A stretch of 64,000 nt of DNA from Erinaceus europaeus (GCF_950295315.1 NC_080164.1:107779587-107843586), one strand, 5' to 3'. Counted from the stretch's first letter, positions 31,461 to 42,924 are shown. The notes: a model not told the origin generated them from the sequence alone. Translations and numbers: made by a program.

Positions 31461-31596
31461 AATATATGTTTTGGGAAAAGATTGTGAGACCTCTGGTGGC
31501 TATGGTTGGGAGGGTGGGGACACAGAATTTTGGTGGTGGGTGTGGTGTGGAACTCTACATGCTGGAAATTTACAATCTTGTAACCCCATTAACCAC
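31461..31596 (+). repeat. 136-bp perfect duplicate, probable donor
   Basis: L1-like 3' end (gaattttggtggtgggtgtgg ... taaccacataaaaaa) whose match continues into an A-rich tail, as expected for an original element. Confidence 0.9.
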
Positions 31597-31599
31597 ATA

Positions 31600-32218
31600 A
31601 AAAATGGCTTGAACCAAAAAGATGTAGCACACACCAGTGGCCAAGTATGCTAAAGGGTCATGTGAACTAGGCTCTTTGCTAACTGGTGGATATTGTCGAG
31701 ATGCAAGCAAAGTGCCACTTGGCACAGATCTTAGGAGTCTCTAGTCAGTGAGCTTACCCTCCTTTCCACACCACCCCCAGGAGAGCTGACCCTTCCTGCT
31801 GTAGTCTCTCATACTTGTAATTCAGAAAAATGTTCAGACAACCGAGTTGCAATCACTACAGGACTACAGAATTCTTTAACTTGTCTCTGATCCTGGTACC
31901 TAGTCACGGGGGATCTCAGACACCATATAAGGAGACCATGACACCAAGTGAAAACTCCACAGATGGTGAAGTAATGCTCTAGTCTTTCTCTCTCTCTCTC
32001 TCTCTCAGATAAACAGAATGAAAACAACAGCCGAGGAAAAGTAAAATGGTACACTTACAAGGGCATGGTAATACCAAAAAAATAATAACACAGTAACTCA
32101 CCAGTGACTATCTTATATAGTTATATAAAGGGCACACACATACTACTGATACCTTAAGCAGCATGTAGGAAAAGAAGCATTCGTCAATATCGAGTAGCAG
32201 AGGTTAAGAATATCTGTT
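31600..32218. other. Unique sequence with a SINE remnant
   Basis: A degenerate arm with (CT)n at 31960-32010; nothing else recognised. Confidence 0.5.
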
Positions 32219-32221
32219 TTG

Positions 32222-32525
32222 GGGGCTGGGCAGTAGCACAGCGGGTTAAGCGCATATGACATGAAGTGTATGGACCAATGTAAGGATCCTGGTTCAAGCC
32301 CCCACTCTCCACCTGCAGGTGGGTTGCTTCACAGGCAGTGAAGCAGGTCTATAGGTATCTATCTCTCTCTCCCCCATCTTCCCCTCCTCTCTCAATTGTT
32401 CTGTCCTATCCAACAACAGCAATAACAAAACAATGATAAACAATAAGGGGAAAAAATAGCCTCCAGGAGCAGTGGATTCCTAGTGCAGGCTCCAAGCCCC
32501 AGTGATAACCCTGGAGGCATAAAAA
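32222..32525 (+). mobile_element. SINE type B with TSD
   Basis: gggctgggcagtagcacagcgg to ataaccctggaggc. Flanked by AATATCTGTTTT and AATGTCTGTTTT. Confidence 0.87.
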
Positions 32526-32534
32526 AAGAATGTC

Positions 32535-32925
32535 TGTTTTAGCAGCAGGGGTAGGCAGCATTATTGTTATGCAAAGAGACTCTCAGGCTTGAGGTTCCAA
32601 ACTCCCAGGTTCAGTCCCCTGCACCACCATAAACCAGAGTTAAGCAGTCCTTTTGGGGAAAAAAATATTTAAAAATTTGAGAGACAAAGAGAAATCAATA
32701 GGGAAAGGGGAGATAGAAAGGAGAAGAAGAGGGATAGGGATAGGGTTAGGGACATGGACAGGGACAGGAACAGGGATAGGGAGGGAAGGAGAGAGAGAGA
32801 GAGAGAGAGACCTGTAGCCCTGCTTCACTACTCCTGAAGCTTCCCCCCTGCAGGTGGGGATGGGGGGCTTGAACCCAGTTCCTTACACACTAACACGGAT
32901 GTGCTACCAGGCACGCCTACACCAG
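32535..32925. mobile_element. SINE D (+) then SINE A (-) with a GGGATA-like array
   Basis: Type D at about 32540-32650; reverse type A at 32655-32925, whose GA arm contains GGGATAGGGATAGGGTTAGG-like repeats at 32728-32785. Confidence 0.75.
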
Positions 32926-33585
32926 CCCTATGGGGATGCTTGTCTTAAATGACTGAACATGACTGATATGCTGGATATGCACCCCTCATATCAACTAAAC
33001 ACCTTTATTTTTCTCAGTAGATGGTGTGACTCCACAGACAAGCTGAACAGTAGAAACTTAACAGATAAGTGCAGTGACCATGGACCAGTGCTGGGTCCAG
33101 AAGAGTGAACAGAGAGGCGAGTGTTCACATAGCTGAAGAAGGCATAAAGGAGGCATTACCGGAGCCCACTGACTGTAAGAACTGCTTGCACAAACAGCGA
33201 AGGGAAAGCTTTTCATGGTGTGAGAGGACGCTCTGGGCTGTGGGAGTTTCTGATTTTAATAGCTCTGCCAGACAATGTCTCGCTGCTGCTAGGTGTTCAG
33301 GCAAGCAGCCAACACAGTCCAGCTCCGTGGGTTTCTACAAAAGTCTATGTTCTTAGTACAAAGCCAAATGGATTTGCTAACTGTCATTCTGAATACTTCC
33401 CCAGAACCAACAGATTTCCAAACTGTACTTAGTAAAAGCCAACGCTCAGGCCCATCAACTGGTGCTGGGCTTTCTAAGTAACAGCAGGAACACTGAAGGT
33501 TTAAGCCAGTTGGATTCTACAGAATGTCTCTTATCCTAGAAGAAACACCTTTTCCATCTCATAATATCAATTTCTTTTGTATTAC
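32926..33585. other. Unique intronic sequence
   Basis: Short open frames on the plus strand (33105-33481) match nothing I know and lack splice context. No call. Confidence 0.5.
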
Positions 33586-33589
33586 TATT

Positions 33590-33775
33590 AATTAGTTTGA
33601 TTATTGGACAGAAAGAGAAAAAATCAAATGGGGAAATAAAGGAGAGAGAGACAAAGAGACACTTGCAGCCCTTTTTTTTTCCCCACTTGCAAAGCTTTCC
33701 TCCTGCAGGTGGGGCCCAGAGGCTCGAACCTGGGTCCTTGCACATTGAAACATGTGCGCTCAACCAGGTGTGTCA
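33590..33775 (-). mobile_element. SINE type A, reverse
   Basis: attggacagaaagagaaaaaatc, T/C interruption, gctcgaacctgggtcc. Confidence 0.8.
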
Positions 33776-33811
33776 TTTCTATGACAATAGAGAGTGCAAG
33801 TGGTTGATGGC

Positions 33812-34223
33812 TGTTGTTAAAATTCGGAGGCTCCAGCTGGCCGGGCTAGCTTCACAGGTGGGTAACAGAGACTCGAGGACACACGGCTGGGCAGGGAAGC
33901 TGTATTTCTTTATTCAGGAACAACAATTCATAAACTAAACCAAACTAATCACCAAACAGAACTCTGCTGCCTCCTTCCCCCGCGGCGGCGCCAAGAACTC
34001 TCTTGCATCTTTCTCACATGGCGGCGCCAAGAACTCTCGAACTCTGGAACTCTCTCAGGGTTCCTTGGGGCGGGGACAAGCGGGCCCGCGAAACTAGCAG
34101 GACTGAACCAATTTTCTTGGCAGGGGGAGAGCTAGAACAACCCAATGTAAAGCATACAACAGATGGCAAGGTAAAGGATGATATGAGGACTGTTTCATAG
34201 TGACAAATCTCTACTTGCCAACA
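33812..34223 (-). mobile_element. Second copy of the 16.6-kb LTR family
   Basis: TGTTGTT...CCAACA ends, the gcttcacaggtgggtaacag block, a TTTATT (AATAAA on minus) and gcgcgaaactagcag-like block in the same order as 16624-16982. Contains two 19-bp copies of GGCGGCGCCAAGAACTCTC at 33984 and 34020. No convincing TSD (GATGGC against GACTTC), so the ends may be imprecise. Confidence 0.7.
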
Positions 34224-34436
34224 GACTTCAAGTCGGAACAACCAGCACCAGCTCCAAACACCTTGAGGGCTCCAATACCCAGCAGCTCTCGCCATGCAGT
34301 CTTGCTGGCCGCTATTTCAAAACTCTGTCAGTCATTACCCAACAGACTAAATAACAGACGTGTTTACAGAAGTGGGGCTAAAGTATCCACTTCAACAAGT
34401 GGCTGCCCAACTTTTGAACTGTACAACACATTTAGA

Positions 34437-34735
34437 AGGGGGTTCTGGCTGTGGTGCACTGGGCTGAATGCACACGTTGCTGTGTACAAGGACCCAGGTT
34501 CAAGCCCCAGTTCCCTACTTGCAGGAGGGACATTACCTGAGTGGTGAAGCAGGGCTGCAGGTGTCTCTTATTTTTCTCCCTCTCTTTCCCTCTCCTTCTA
34601 CCCTGTCCCTCTCAATTTCACTCTGATCAAATAAAATAGAAAGAAAAAAAAAAAAAGCCCCCTGGGAGCAGTGTATTTGTAGCTCCAGCACTGAGCCCCA
34701 GTGAAAACCCTGGGGGCAATAAAAATCAATTAAGT
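34437..34735 (+). mobile_element. SINE type A, long form
   Basis: Head gttctggctgtggtgcactgg, caggttcaagccccag, CT arm, body ending gtgaaaaccctgggggc. Confidence 0.8.
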
Positions 34736-34759
34736 AAAACACATTTAGAAATATACTTT

Positions 34760-35120
34760 ACTAGCTGGCAAAACAGCCCATTGGGATAGTACACTGCTTT
34801 GCTGTATGCATGACCCAGGTTTGAGCCTGGCCCCCAGCATATTAAAGGGAGTTTCACAATTAAAGAAGCCAGACCTTCCACCTTCTGAATCCCAAAGTGA
34901 CCTTAGGTCCATACTCCCAGAGGGTTAAAGAATAGGAAAGCTATCAGGGGAGGGGATGGGATACAGAGATCTGGTGGTGGGAATTGTGTGTAGTTGTACC
35001 CTTCTTATCCTATGGTTTTGTCAATGTTTCCTTTTTATAGATAAAAAAATAAAAAATAAATAAATCACCCATGAAAAAATAAAGGGAGCTTCAGTACTGG
35101 GATATCTTTCTCTCTCTCTC
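34760..35120 (+). mobile_element. SINE type E split by an L1-like insertion
   Basis: Type E head 34760-34856 and arm 35094-35120. Confidence 0.8.
34857..35080 (+). mobile_element. 5'-truncated L1-like element with TSD
   Basis: Only the last 200 bp of the family (agaagccagaccttccacc to A-rich tail), flanked by AAAGGGAGTTTCA (34844-34856) and AAAGGGAGCTTCA (35081-35093). Confirms autonomous 3'-end-anchored insertion. Confidence 0.87.
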
Positions 35121-35124
35121 TCTC

Positions 35125-35330
35125 TTTTAATTATTTACCATTGGACAGAGACAGACAAATTGAAAGGGGGAGGCATGGGGGAAGGAGGAGAGAGACAGAT
35201 ACCTGCAGCCCTGCTTCACCACTTGTGTAGCTTTCCCTCTGCAGGTGGGGACCAGGGGCTTGAACCTGGGTCCTTGCACACTGTAATGTGTGCACTCAAC
35301 CAGGTGCGTCTCTGCCTGGCCCCTGCCTTC
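35125..35330 (-). mobile_element. SINE type A, reverse
   Basis: attggacagagacagac, GA arm, gcttgaacctgggtcc, gcctggcccc. Confidence 0.85.
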
Positions 35331-35640
35331 TCTTTCTGTATCTAAAAGGCAAACAAAACCCACTATACCTGTTGATCCAAAATACATACATGTTTACATG
35401 TCTGTGCACATGCCTACATACATACACATATAAACTAGACACACGTTTTCATGGTATGGTACCTGTACTTAGTATGTTCCCATGCTCACAATACTGGCTC
35501 TCCTTTATCTGTGGTCCTATTTCATTTCTTTGTGAAAAGGCTGCTGGTTGCATTCTGTCAATTGGCACTCGGGGTCACTGACATGGGGCACAGACCATGA
35601 CTCAGTGACCTCCCCCTCGTCCTTCCCACCCAGCTGTAGA
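35331..35640. other. Unique intronic sequence
   Basis: CATACA-rich patch at 35378-35420; nothing else recognised. Confidence 0.5.
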
Positions 35641-36130
35641 GATGATGCTAACACAAGCCCCAGGGGGGAATCAGCTGCACTTGTTAGAGCCTCCGGGTCA
35701 GCACACCTGAGGCTCTGAATGAAGCTCCTGGTTCAATACTTACACCAAGGTAGAGCTGAGCAGGGCTCTGGTCTCTCTCTCTCTATCCCTCCCCACTCCC
35801 TTCTTCCATGTTTCTCTCATTAAAAGAAAAGAAAAATTAAATACAAATAAAATCTTACAAATAAAATAAGATCTTTGGTACCATCTTTTCCTGCCACAGT
35901 GAGAACAGCAGTGTGTGACCAGGAGCAGGGACCTGGATGAGAGGTGAGCACAGCAGCCCAGCTGAGCCCATCAGGCCCCGGCTGCTCGCTTCCTGGCCTC
36001 CTGCACCCCAAGACTGGCTCTGCCAGCCCTGCAAAGCACCCACTCGAGATGGTGGCCACCAGCCCGAGCAGAGGAACTTCTGCATGTGTGTTAGGAAGCC
36101 CCAGACTCTATACCCCAGGTACTAAGCGTA
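35641..36130 (+). mobile_element. Degenerate SINE and GC-rich unique sequence
   Basis: A weak SINE at about 35665-35830 (ttgttagagcctccgggtcagc, CT arm, A/T tail). 35880-36130 is unique and GC-rich. Its open frames lack splice signals. Confidence 0.45.
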
Positions 36131-36134
36131 GATT

Positions 36135-36525
36135 CTGGGGGCTGGGTAGTGGCTCACCTGCTAGAGCATACTGGTTACCATGCAGCAGGACCCGGGTTTG
36201 AACACCTGGTCCCCACGTGCAGGAGGCAAACTTCACAAGTGGAGAAACAGCAGGGTAGCATCCCTACTGATTTCTCTCTTGTCTCTATTCAGTAACTGAG
36301 TAAAAACTTTAAAAGAGTAGATTCCAATTTCCTTTCTGTTTATTATTATTATTATTATTTATTATAATAACAGAAAGAGAAGGTAGGGAGAGAGAGATGG
36401 AGGGAGAGAGACTAGAGTACTGGAGCTGTCTTCAAGATGGTGGAGGTCGGGTTCAAACCTGGATTGTGCATCTCTATGGCCAAACAGCACACTATTCAAG
36501 TGAGTTAAATGACCAACTCTGGGGT
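36135..36525. mobile_element. SINE A (+) then (TTA)n and SINE E (-)
   Basis: 36137-36312 plus; (ATT)n 36341-36360; reverse type E 36362-36525 (gagtactggagctgtcttcaag, gttcaaacctgg). Confidence 0.7.
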
Positions 36526-36880
36526 TTTTTGTTTGTTTTTAAAAATAAGTGATAGATGTTGGATAGGGCAGAATAAAAGCAGGTGAGAGGCTGGAGATTT
36601 TGCATTTCTCTTACGACTGTTGCAGAAGCCTTCTGCATGAGTCTTTGGCAGAGTACAAGTGACTTATGTGCCTGTGAACAGCAGTGAGAACAGAGCAGCA
36701 CTTGTACAAGCAGCTTCTGATCCCAGCTGAATGCCAGGATGTAACCTGTGACCCTGCAGTGAGAAGGCATTTCCTTTTGACATTAGTACCTTATGATTGA
36801 TGATGTTTGTGGTGTTGCACTTCTGCCCAAATTAAATCAACTTATTCTATCTGTAAAGTACAGCACCTCTTATTTTTATA
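36526..36880. other. Unique intronic sequence
   Basis: No feature recognised. Confidence 0.5.
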
Positions 36881-36884
36881 TTTA

Positions 36885-37295
36885 TTTATCTATTTATTTT
36901 TGCTTATATGGCTATTGCTGGGGCTGGATGCCTGCACTACAAGCCGACTGTTTCTGGGAGCCATTTTCCCCCTATTTTTTAAAAAAATTTTTACTGGATA
37001 GGACAGAGAAATTGAAAGAGATGGGGAAGATAGACACCTTTCACTGCTTGTGAAGCGACCCTCTGTAGGTGGGGAACCAGGGGTTCAAACCGGGATCCTT
37101 GCACTTCATACTATAAGTGCACTTAACCAGCTGTGCCACTGTCTGGCCCCCTTATTTTTATTACTAAAAAATGTATTTATTTTAATATTTACTTGTTAAT
37201 GAGAGCAGGAGAGATCCTGCACATTTTATTGGGTGCCGGGCATTGAACTGGGGACCTTGTGCTTAACAGTCCAAAGCTACGTCCTCAGACCTATA
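36885..37295 (-). mobile_element. SINE B then SINE C, reverse
   Basis: 36890-37152 type B (tggctattgctggggctgg to ctggccccc), 37170-37295 type C (tgggtgccgggcattgaactgg). Confidence 0.75.
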
Positions 37296-37655
37296 ACATT
37301 TTAAATATTAACCCATACACAAGCACAGATTATACCTGCATTATTAATAGTCCACTCTGACTACAAAGATTAGACTCAGCGATGAAAGGGCTCTGCTGCC
37401 ATCGTGTGGTAATGTTTGGACATTGCAGTTTGGGGAGTTAGGTGCCAGTCAAATGGAATAGTTGGTTTTCATTTTAGCTAACGTGGGCTTTCTGGCCAGA
37501 ATTTGTTGGATTCCTGGAAGTTTTATGAAATACTCTTACTCCCATAGGATATGTGCTTCATGATCTTCACTTCCTTACTGGTTCTAGAAAGCCTCTTTAG
37601 TTTCTTTATAATTACCTTCTAAAGGAATATTTCTCAGTTACTTTTTTCTTTTTAT
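37296..37655. other. Unique intronic sequence
   Basis: No feature recognised. Confidence 0.5.
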
Positions 37656-37659
37656 TCTT

Positions 37660-38105
37660 AGACAAAGCTAGAGACGTAGAGAGGCAGAGTGGGAGAGACA
37701 GAGAGAGAGAGAGACCACAGCACTGAAACATCCTTCAATGCAGTGGGGAACGAACTCAAACCTGTGTCATACACATGGCGAAGCAAGGTGCCATCCAGGT
37801 GAGCTATTTCCCTAACCAGAAACTTACTTTCTGGATCCAAGTGTACACAAAATATTTAGTCTTCAGTGTCATCAATAATCATTAAATGAAAGAAAATAGT
37901 AAAAAAAATTTTTCATTCTTATAGGACAGAAATTGAGAGGGGAGGGAAAGATAGGGAAAAAGACACCTGCAGACCTGCTTCACTGCTTGTGAAGCGCCCC
38001 CCCCCCCCCCACAGGTAGGGAGCTGGGGACTCAAACAGGGATCTTTGTGCCATTCCTTGCACTTCATACTATGTGCACTTAACCTGGTGCACCACCACCT
38101 GGTCC
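37660..38105 (-). mobile_element. SINE E then SINE A/B, reverse
   Basis: 37660-37820 type E (cagcactgaaacatccttcaatg); 37900-38105 (ataggacagaaattgagagg, C-run 37998-38010, accacctggtccc). Confidence 0.8.
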
Positions 38106-38460
38106 CCTCAATTTTTTTGAGGTGTCAGCATCGTGCCCCCCCAAACAAGAACAGATCTTGTTAGACCAATTGGTTAATTCGTGCATGTCAGGAACGAGTG
38201 ATGGCTGTCCCAGTGTGTGAAGCTTCAGAAGCAAGAACCTCCACTTCAGGATAGTCCAGATCATGTGCAGAGGTCTGCCTGCTTTCCCTCTGCATGAAAC
38301 CGTCCCATGCTTTACAGGGGCCTGCACAGGTACAGCAGCAGAGCACCTGCCCTGCCTGCAGGGGGTCCCAAGTGACCCCAGCCCCACCAAGAGGAGAGAG
38401 CTCACAGGAGTCTCCACCCCAAATCTCCACCCCAAAGTAAGATAAAAAAAAGGACACAAA
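38106..38460. other. Unique, GC-rich intronic sequence
   Basis: Open frames on both strands but no conserved peptide or splice site recognised. Confidence 0.5.
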
Positions 38461-38464
38461 CCAA

Positions 38465-39095
38465 CATCATTTGGGAAGGTGGCTCAGTGGTCGAATGTGT
38501 GTGTGTGAGACTCTGAGCTTGAGCTCCGGCATATTAAAAAAGAAAAAAAAAAAGGGCAAGGGCAGGAGGAGGCACAGCTTTCATATCACCATGCACAAGG
38601 ATCCGGGTTCAAGCCACCTGCAGGGGGAAAGCTTCATGAGCGTGAAGCAGGGCTGCAGGTGTCTCTCTGCCTCTCTCTCCCTATCTGCTCCTCACCCTCT
38701 CAATTTCCCTTTGTCTCATTCCAAAATAAGTAAATATATGAATTTTAAAAAAGCAAAAAGCTGGGGGCTGAGTTTTTATGTGGAAAACTTAGAAATACTA
38801 TGCATGTACAAACTACTGTCAACTCTAAACCATTAATCCCCCAGTAAATAAATTAAAAAAAAGCTTACAGTGGTGATTCAAAATTATACACAGTGATACT
38901 ATTTATTTATTATTGGATAGAGACAGAGAGAATTTGAGAAGGGTGGGAGAGAGAGGAGAGAGACAGAGAGACACCCGTAGCCCTGCTTCACCGCTCATGA
39001 AGCTTTCCCCCTGCAGGTGGGGACCAGGGGCTTGAATGTGGGTCTTTGGGCACTGTAATGTGTGTATTAAACCAGGCATGCCACTGCCTGGCCGC
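38465..39095. mobile_element. SINE C fragment, SINE A (+), L1 3' end (+), SINE A (-)
   Basis: 38465-38555 type C-like head with poly-A; 38560-38740 type A; 38760-38865 the last 100 bp of L1 (atgcatgtacaaactactg...aataaattaaaaaa); 38900-39095 reverse type A. Confidence 0.75.
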
Positions 39096-39204
39096 CTTTC
39101 TCCTACATCTTTTTTGGTTTCTCTTTTAAACAGAGGAGATGTTTCCAAGAAAAATACTCTCATTTCTCTTCTTACAGTCACTGCCAGATATTTACCACTC
39201 TTAG

Positions 39205-39370
39205 GAGACTTTTTTTTTCCTCAGAGACTGAGAGATAGACTGAGAGAGGAAAGGCCCTACAGCACTGAAGCTTCCTCCCAAGGAGTGGAGTCTGGACTAA
39301 AACCTGGCTCATGTGAAGAGCAGAGCAGGTACACCATCCAGGTAAGTCATCTTTTGGGTCCCAAGGGGAA
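39205..39370 (-). mobile_element. SINE type E, reverse
   Basis: ttttcctcagagactgagag, cagcactgaagcttcctccc, taaaacctggctcatgtg. Confidence 0.75.
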
Positions 39371-39589
39371 AAAAATCTTAAATAATAACTGTTAACTCCT
39401 AGAGCCACCAAAGCCTTAAAGGCAGCTACTTGTGTCTGTACTCCATACCGAAAGACCAGAAGGCAGGGAGCAGATTCTCATTCAGCCCCAGGGAGTGTTT
39501 TCCATCAGTGGAAACAGCACTCAGAAACTGGGGGGCTTGGCACCATTCAGCTTAGAGGACAGACCAGGAGAAGAGACTGAGAAGTGAAA

Positions 39590-40075
39590 ACAGACTTCCT
39601 AGATTCTTCCCACACAAAGACAGACCCCCTAGGTTCACCTGCTCTATTCCTACCTTTAGGTTCCTGATTATTAAACTATTTTTTCTGCTTTATATTTTAC
39701 TGCCTTTCAGCCACCAAGTTGCAGATGCTACCATGATGCCATCCTGACTTCCCCATGCAGATGACCTCATTGATATGTCCTGGAACCCCACCTCCCCAGA
39801 GCCCTTTCCCTAATGGACTAGGGAAAGACAGAAACAGGCTGGAGGTATGGATCCACCTGCCAATGTCCAGGTTCAGTGGAGAAGCAATTATAGAAGCTAG
39901 ACCTCCCACCTTAAAGAATTTTGGTCCATACTCCCAAAGGGATAAAGAATAGGGAAGCTTCCAATGGAGGGGATGAGACACGGAGCTCTAGTGGTGGGAA
40001 CTGTGTGGAATTGTACCCCTCTTACCCTACAATCTTGTCAGTCATTATTAAATCACTAATAAAAATTAAAAAAAA
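39590..40075 (+). mobile_element. L1-like non-coding retroelement, truncated
   Basis: Enters the family near cagacttcctagattcttcc and ends tcagtcattattaaatcactaataaaa with poly-A at 40068-40079. Confidence 0.8.
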
Positions 40076-40079
40076 AAAA

Positions 40080-40850
40080 GAATTGAGCAGGAACGAGTCA
40101 TAAGGCATGAGGTCTCGGCTGCTGAGTTAAGCAGAAGGGACACACCAAGGGCAGCATCTGGGCTGGGAGAGTGAGATAGGAGAGGGACACGGGAGAGAGA
40201 CACGGGAGAGGCTGGGCAGGACAGAGTTCACATGGAGGGAGTGGAGAGAGGGCCAAGGCACAAAGCCACAAGCTGCTGGCTTTGCTTGGACAAGGGTGTG
40301 AATTGAGCAGAGGGGGGTGGAGAAGAGACTTGAGAAATGCTGTGAAGTGTTGTCCTCAGTGGCTGTGGAGACTTGGCAGGGGGTTGAGGGGTATCTTCTC
40401 AAGATCACATTCTCCAACTGGCAGTTGTATTTTATTCCTGGTCAAAGAAGCACTATTTGCAGAAACACTGACTCAGATACGCCCTCTGCTGGCACCCAGA
40501 GGATTTTTAGGTCTGAGGACTCAGGGTTGGGGAGAGGACTGAGGGGAGGGGTGGCCAGTCAGCAGGGACCAGTAGTGACCAAAGGGATTCACACTCCAAA
40601 GAGAGTGCAAATGAAGAGAGCAGATTGGGCACCTGGAGGCACAGGGAAACCAGGGTCCTACCTGCCTGTGAGAGGCACCTGGCTCTGTGAGTCTACTCTG
40701 CTCAGGGGGGCCACTGGGGTTGGGGGTGAGTATGGGTGGGTAAGCATAGGGAGGGGTCAGAAGCTCGGTTAACCCCCCTGCATTTTGAAGATAAAAAATC
40801 AAAGGGTCCAAGGGCTGACCTACCTTTTATTTACCAGGCTTTCTTTTACC
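40080..40850. other. Unique intronic sequence
   Basis: GC-moderate with many incidental open frames; no conserved peptide recognised. Confidence 0.5.
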
Positions 40851-40854
40851 TTTC

Positions 40855-41040
40855 TTTTATTTGACAGGGCAGAGAGAAATTGAGAGAGGGGAAGATGGGG
40901 GTGGGGAGACTCCTACAGCCTTGCTCCCCTACCTACTCCTGAAGCTTCTCCCCTTCAAATGGTGGCTGGAGACTTGAACCTGGATCCTTGTGCATGATGA
41001 CACGAGCATTCTACTGGGTGCATTACTACCTGGCCCCTAT
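40855..41040 (-). mobile_element. SINE type A, reverse
   Basis: ttgacagggcagagagaaattg to actacctggcccc. Confidence 0.8.
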
Positions 41041-41299
41041 TCAATAGTTTCCATATACAGAAGGGAATAAAAACCCGATGCCTTGTTTCTGTGACTCTCT
41101 TTTCCACTTCTGCCTTGCCAGCCTTCAGAGGACAGGAAGCAAAGGTTCTTTCATCAATAACCAACAGTGAAAAATGCTTCTGTTGGCTTTTTTTTTTTTA
41201 ATACAAGTAAAAAAAGAAAATGAATTTCTGAGGATAAATGTCCAACAACAGGCAGTAATACAACCCTAAAATTGCACTGAAACATTTTTTCTGAGTTTG

Positions 41300-41482
41300 A
41301 AAGACCCTGGTCCCCATTTGCAGGGAAAGGGGGCTTCAAGAGTGATGAAGCAGGGCTGCAGGTGTCTCTCTTCCTCTTTGTCTCTCAGTTTGTCAACAAG
41401 AAAGAAAAAAAAAAGAAAAAGAAATGCCTACCAGGATGAGTGGAGCCATGCAAGCACCAAGATCCAGCAGTAAACTTGGTGT

Positions 41483-41533
<51 letters not shown>

Positions 41534-41535
41534 CA
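41300..41535 (+). mobile_element. SINE A fragment and (CA)n
   Basis: SINE body from 41305 (ctggtccccatttgcaggg) to 41478, then about 26 CA units at 41482-41532. Confidence 0.8.
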
Positions 41536-41710
41536 CCCCAAATGGCAGTGGTATCGACATAAAGAGACTGTGGTCAGGTTAGAGAGATCTTTTGCCCTGA
41601 TGTTCTGAGCAGTCCTTTCTGTACCCACACTGGCTGAGAAGAGGTCTCCCCCACATTCTAGCCCATATACCAGAACATTCCCCAGCTGAGAGTCTGGGTC
41701 TCCCACATAC

Positions 41711-41844
41711 CTGCTGGGCCCGACCGCTGCCAGCTGGGGGCCTGGGCTGCACCTGCGCTCACGGGCTGGAAGGTGGAGGCGGCGGGCTGGGCAGGGCTGC
41801 TGGGCTCTGGCTGGCACTGCAGGGGAGGCTCCTGAGTCTGCGAG
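41711..41844 (-). CDS. PDLIM5: PDLIM5 Pro/Ser-rich linker exon
   Basis: A 134-nt exon with acceptor tctttgctgcag and donor gtatgt. One base completes Asn, then 44 codons, then G. The peptide starts SQTQEPPLQCQPEPSSPAQ and ends with AASTFQPVSAGAAQAPSWQRSGPA. The tail aligns with the human segment ending FKPV...SPSWQRPNQ. In human and rat, as I recall them, this exon encodes about 60 residues, so this copy is about 17 residues shorter and diverged in the Ser-rich middle. It is GC-rich compared with the surrounding intron. Function is a flexible spacer between the conserved block and LIM1. Confidence 0.85.
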
Positions 41845-42525
41845 CTGCAGCAAAGACAGGGACAGGTAAGTGTGGGGGCCAGTCTTCCCCCCCAAAAAAA
41901 GCTCTGTCTTCTGCAGTAATTGACCATGTGAGAAAGTAATTGATCATGTGAGCATGGAGAGCCTGGGCTCTGGTGTGATTTCAAGACTCACACAGTCACT
42001 CAGAAGTTCACACCTAGTGTCAAGGGTGCTCAAGGCATCAACCAGAATGAAAGGGAACATTGTAAGGGTCATAGGAAACCACACGCTGACACATTGGCAC
42101 TGGGGACTGAGATTCAGTTTGCTTCAAATGGGGCCCAGCCTGGCCCAGCCCCCGCATGCTCTCATCTTGGTTAGTGGAGTAGTTAGGCTCCTTTGGATTA
42201 GCGACAGAGTCAGCTGACCTCCTGGAAGCTTAGACAGTGAAGCAGCTAAAGGCTTGTGGACAGGGCTGATGCAGAGGGGACCCAGGGGGGAGTGACAGGT
42301 GTTGGGGCCAGAGAGCCTGGTGAGCAGAGACGGAAGAGATTTGCACTGTTAAACCCTACCGTCGGCAGCAGAGCAGATGCTACAGTCTAGGGTTCAAAGA
42401 ATGTCCAGAGAGGGAGAGACCAAAACAGAGACCATAGCAGTAACTGGACAGTAACAATTAGAGCAGGGGTATCATATTATTATACTCATTAATACTGGGG
42501 CATGGGCAACATTATGGCATGCTTT
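41845..42525. other. Unique intronic sequence
   Basis: Upstream intron flank of the 134-nt PDLIM5 exon; no further feature recognised. Confidence 0.5.
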
Positions 42526-42529
42526 TCTT

Positions 42530-42815
42530 TTTTTTTAATATTTATTTTATTTATTTATTCCCTTTTGTTGCCCTTGTTGTTTTATTGTTATAGTTATTAT
42601 TGTTGTTGTTGTTGTTGGATAGGACAGAGAGAAATGGAGAGAGGAGGGGAAGACAGAGAGGAGGAGAGAAAGACAGACACCTGCAGACCTGCTTCACCGC
42701 TTGTGAAGCGACTCCCCTGCAGGTGGGGAGCCAGGGTTCGAACCGGGATCCTTATGCCAGTCCTTGTGCTTTGCGCCACCTGCGCTTAACCCGCTGCGCT
42801 ACAGCCCGACTCCCA
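42530..42815 (-). mobile_element. SINE type B, reverse, well preserved
   Basis: tattcccttttgttgcccttgttg to gctacagcccgactccc, with intact GGTTCGAACCGGGATCC B-box region. Confidence 0.9.
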
Positions 42816-42924
42816 GTGGCATCCTTTTCTATATAAGAATTTATAGAAACCCAATATAATAGACCTGATTAGTCACCCCACTGATGAAGGCAAATGTGTG
42901 CAGATAGTGAACATTAAAAAGACT

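Noticed and set aside
33806..34229. 6-bp TSD for the second LTR copy
   Set aside because: GATGGC and GACTTC match at only three positions; ends may be slightly misplaced or the site altered.
35937..36201. Overlapping open frames on both strands in GC-rich sequence
   Set aside because: Simultaneous open frames on both strands reflect base composition; no conserved peptide.
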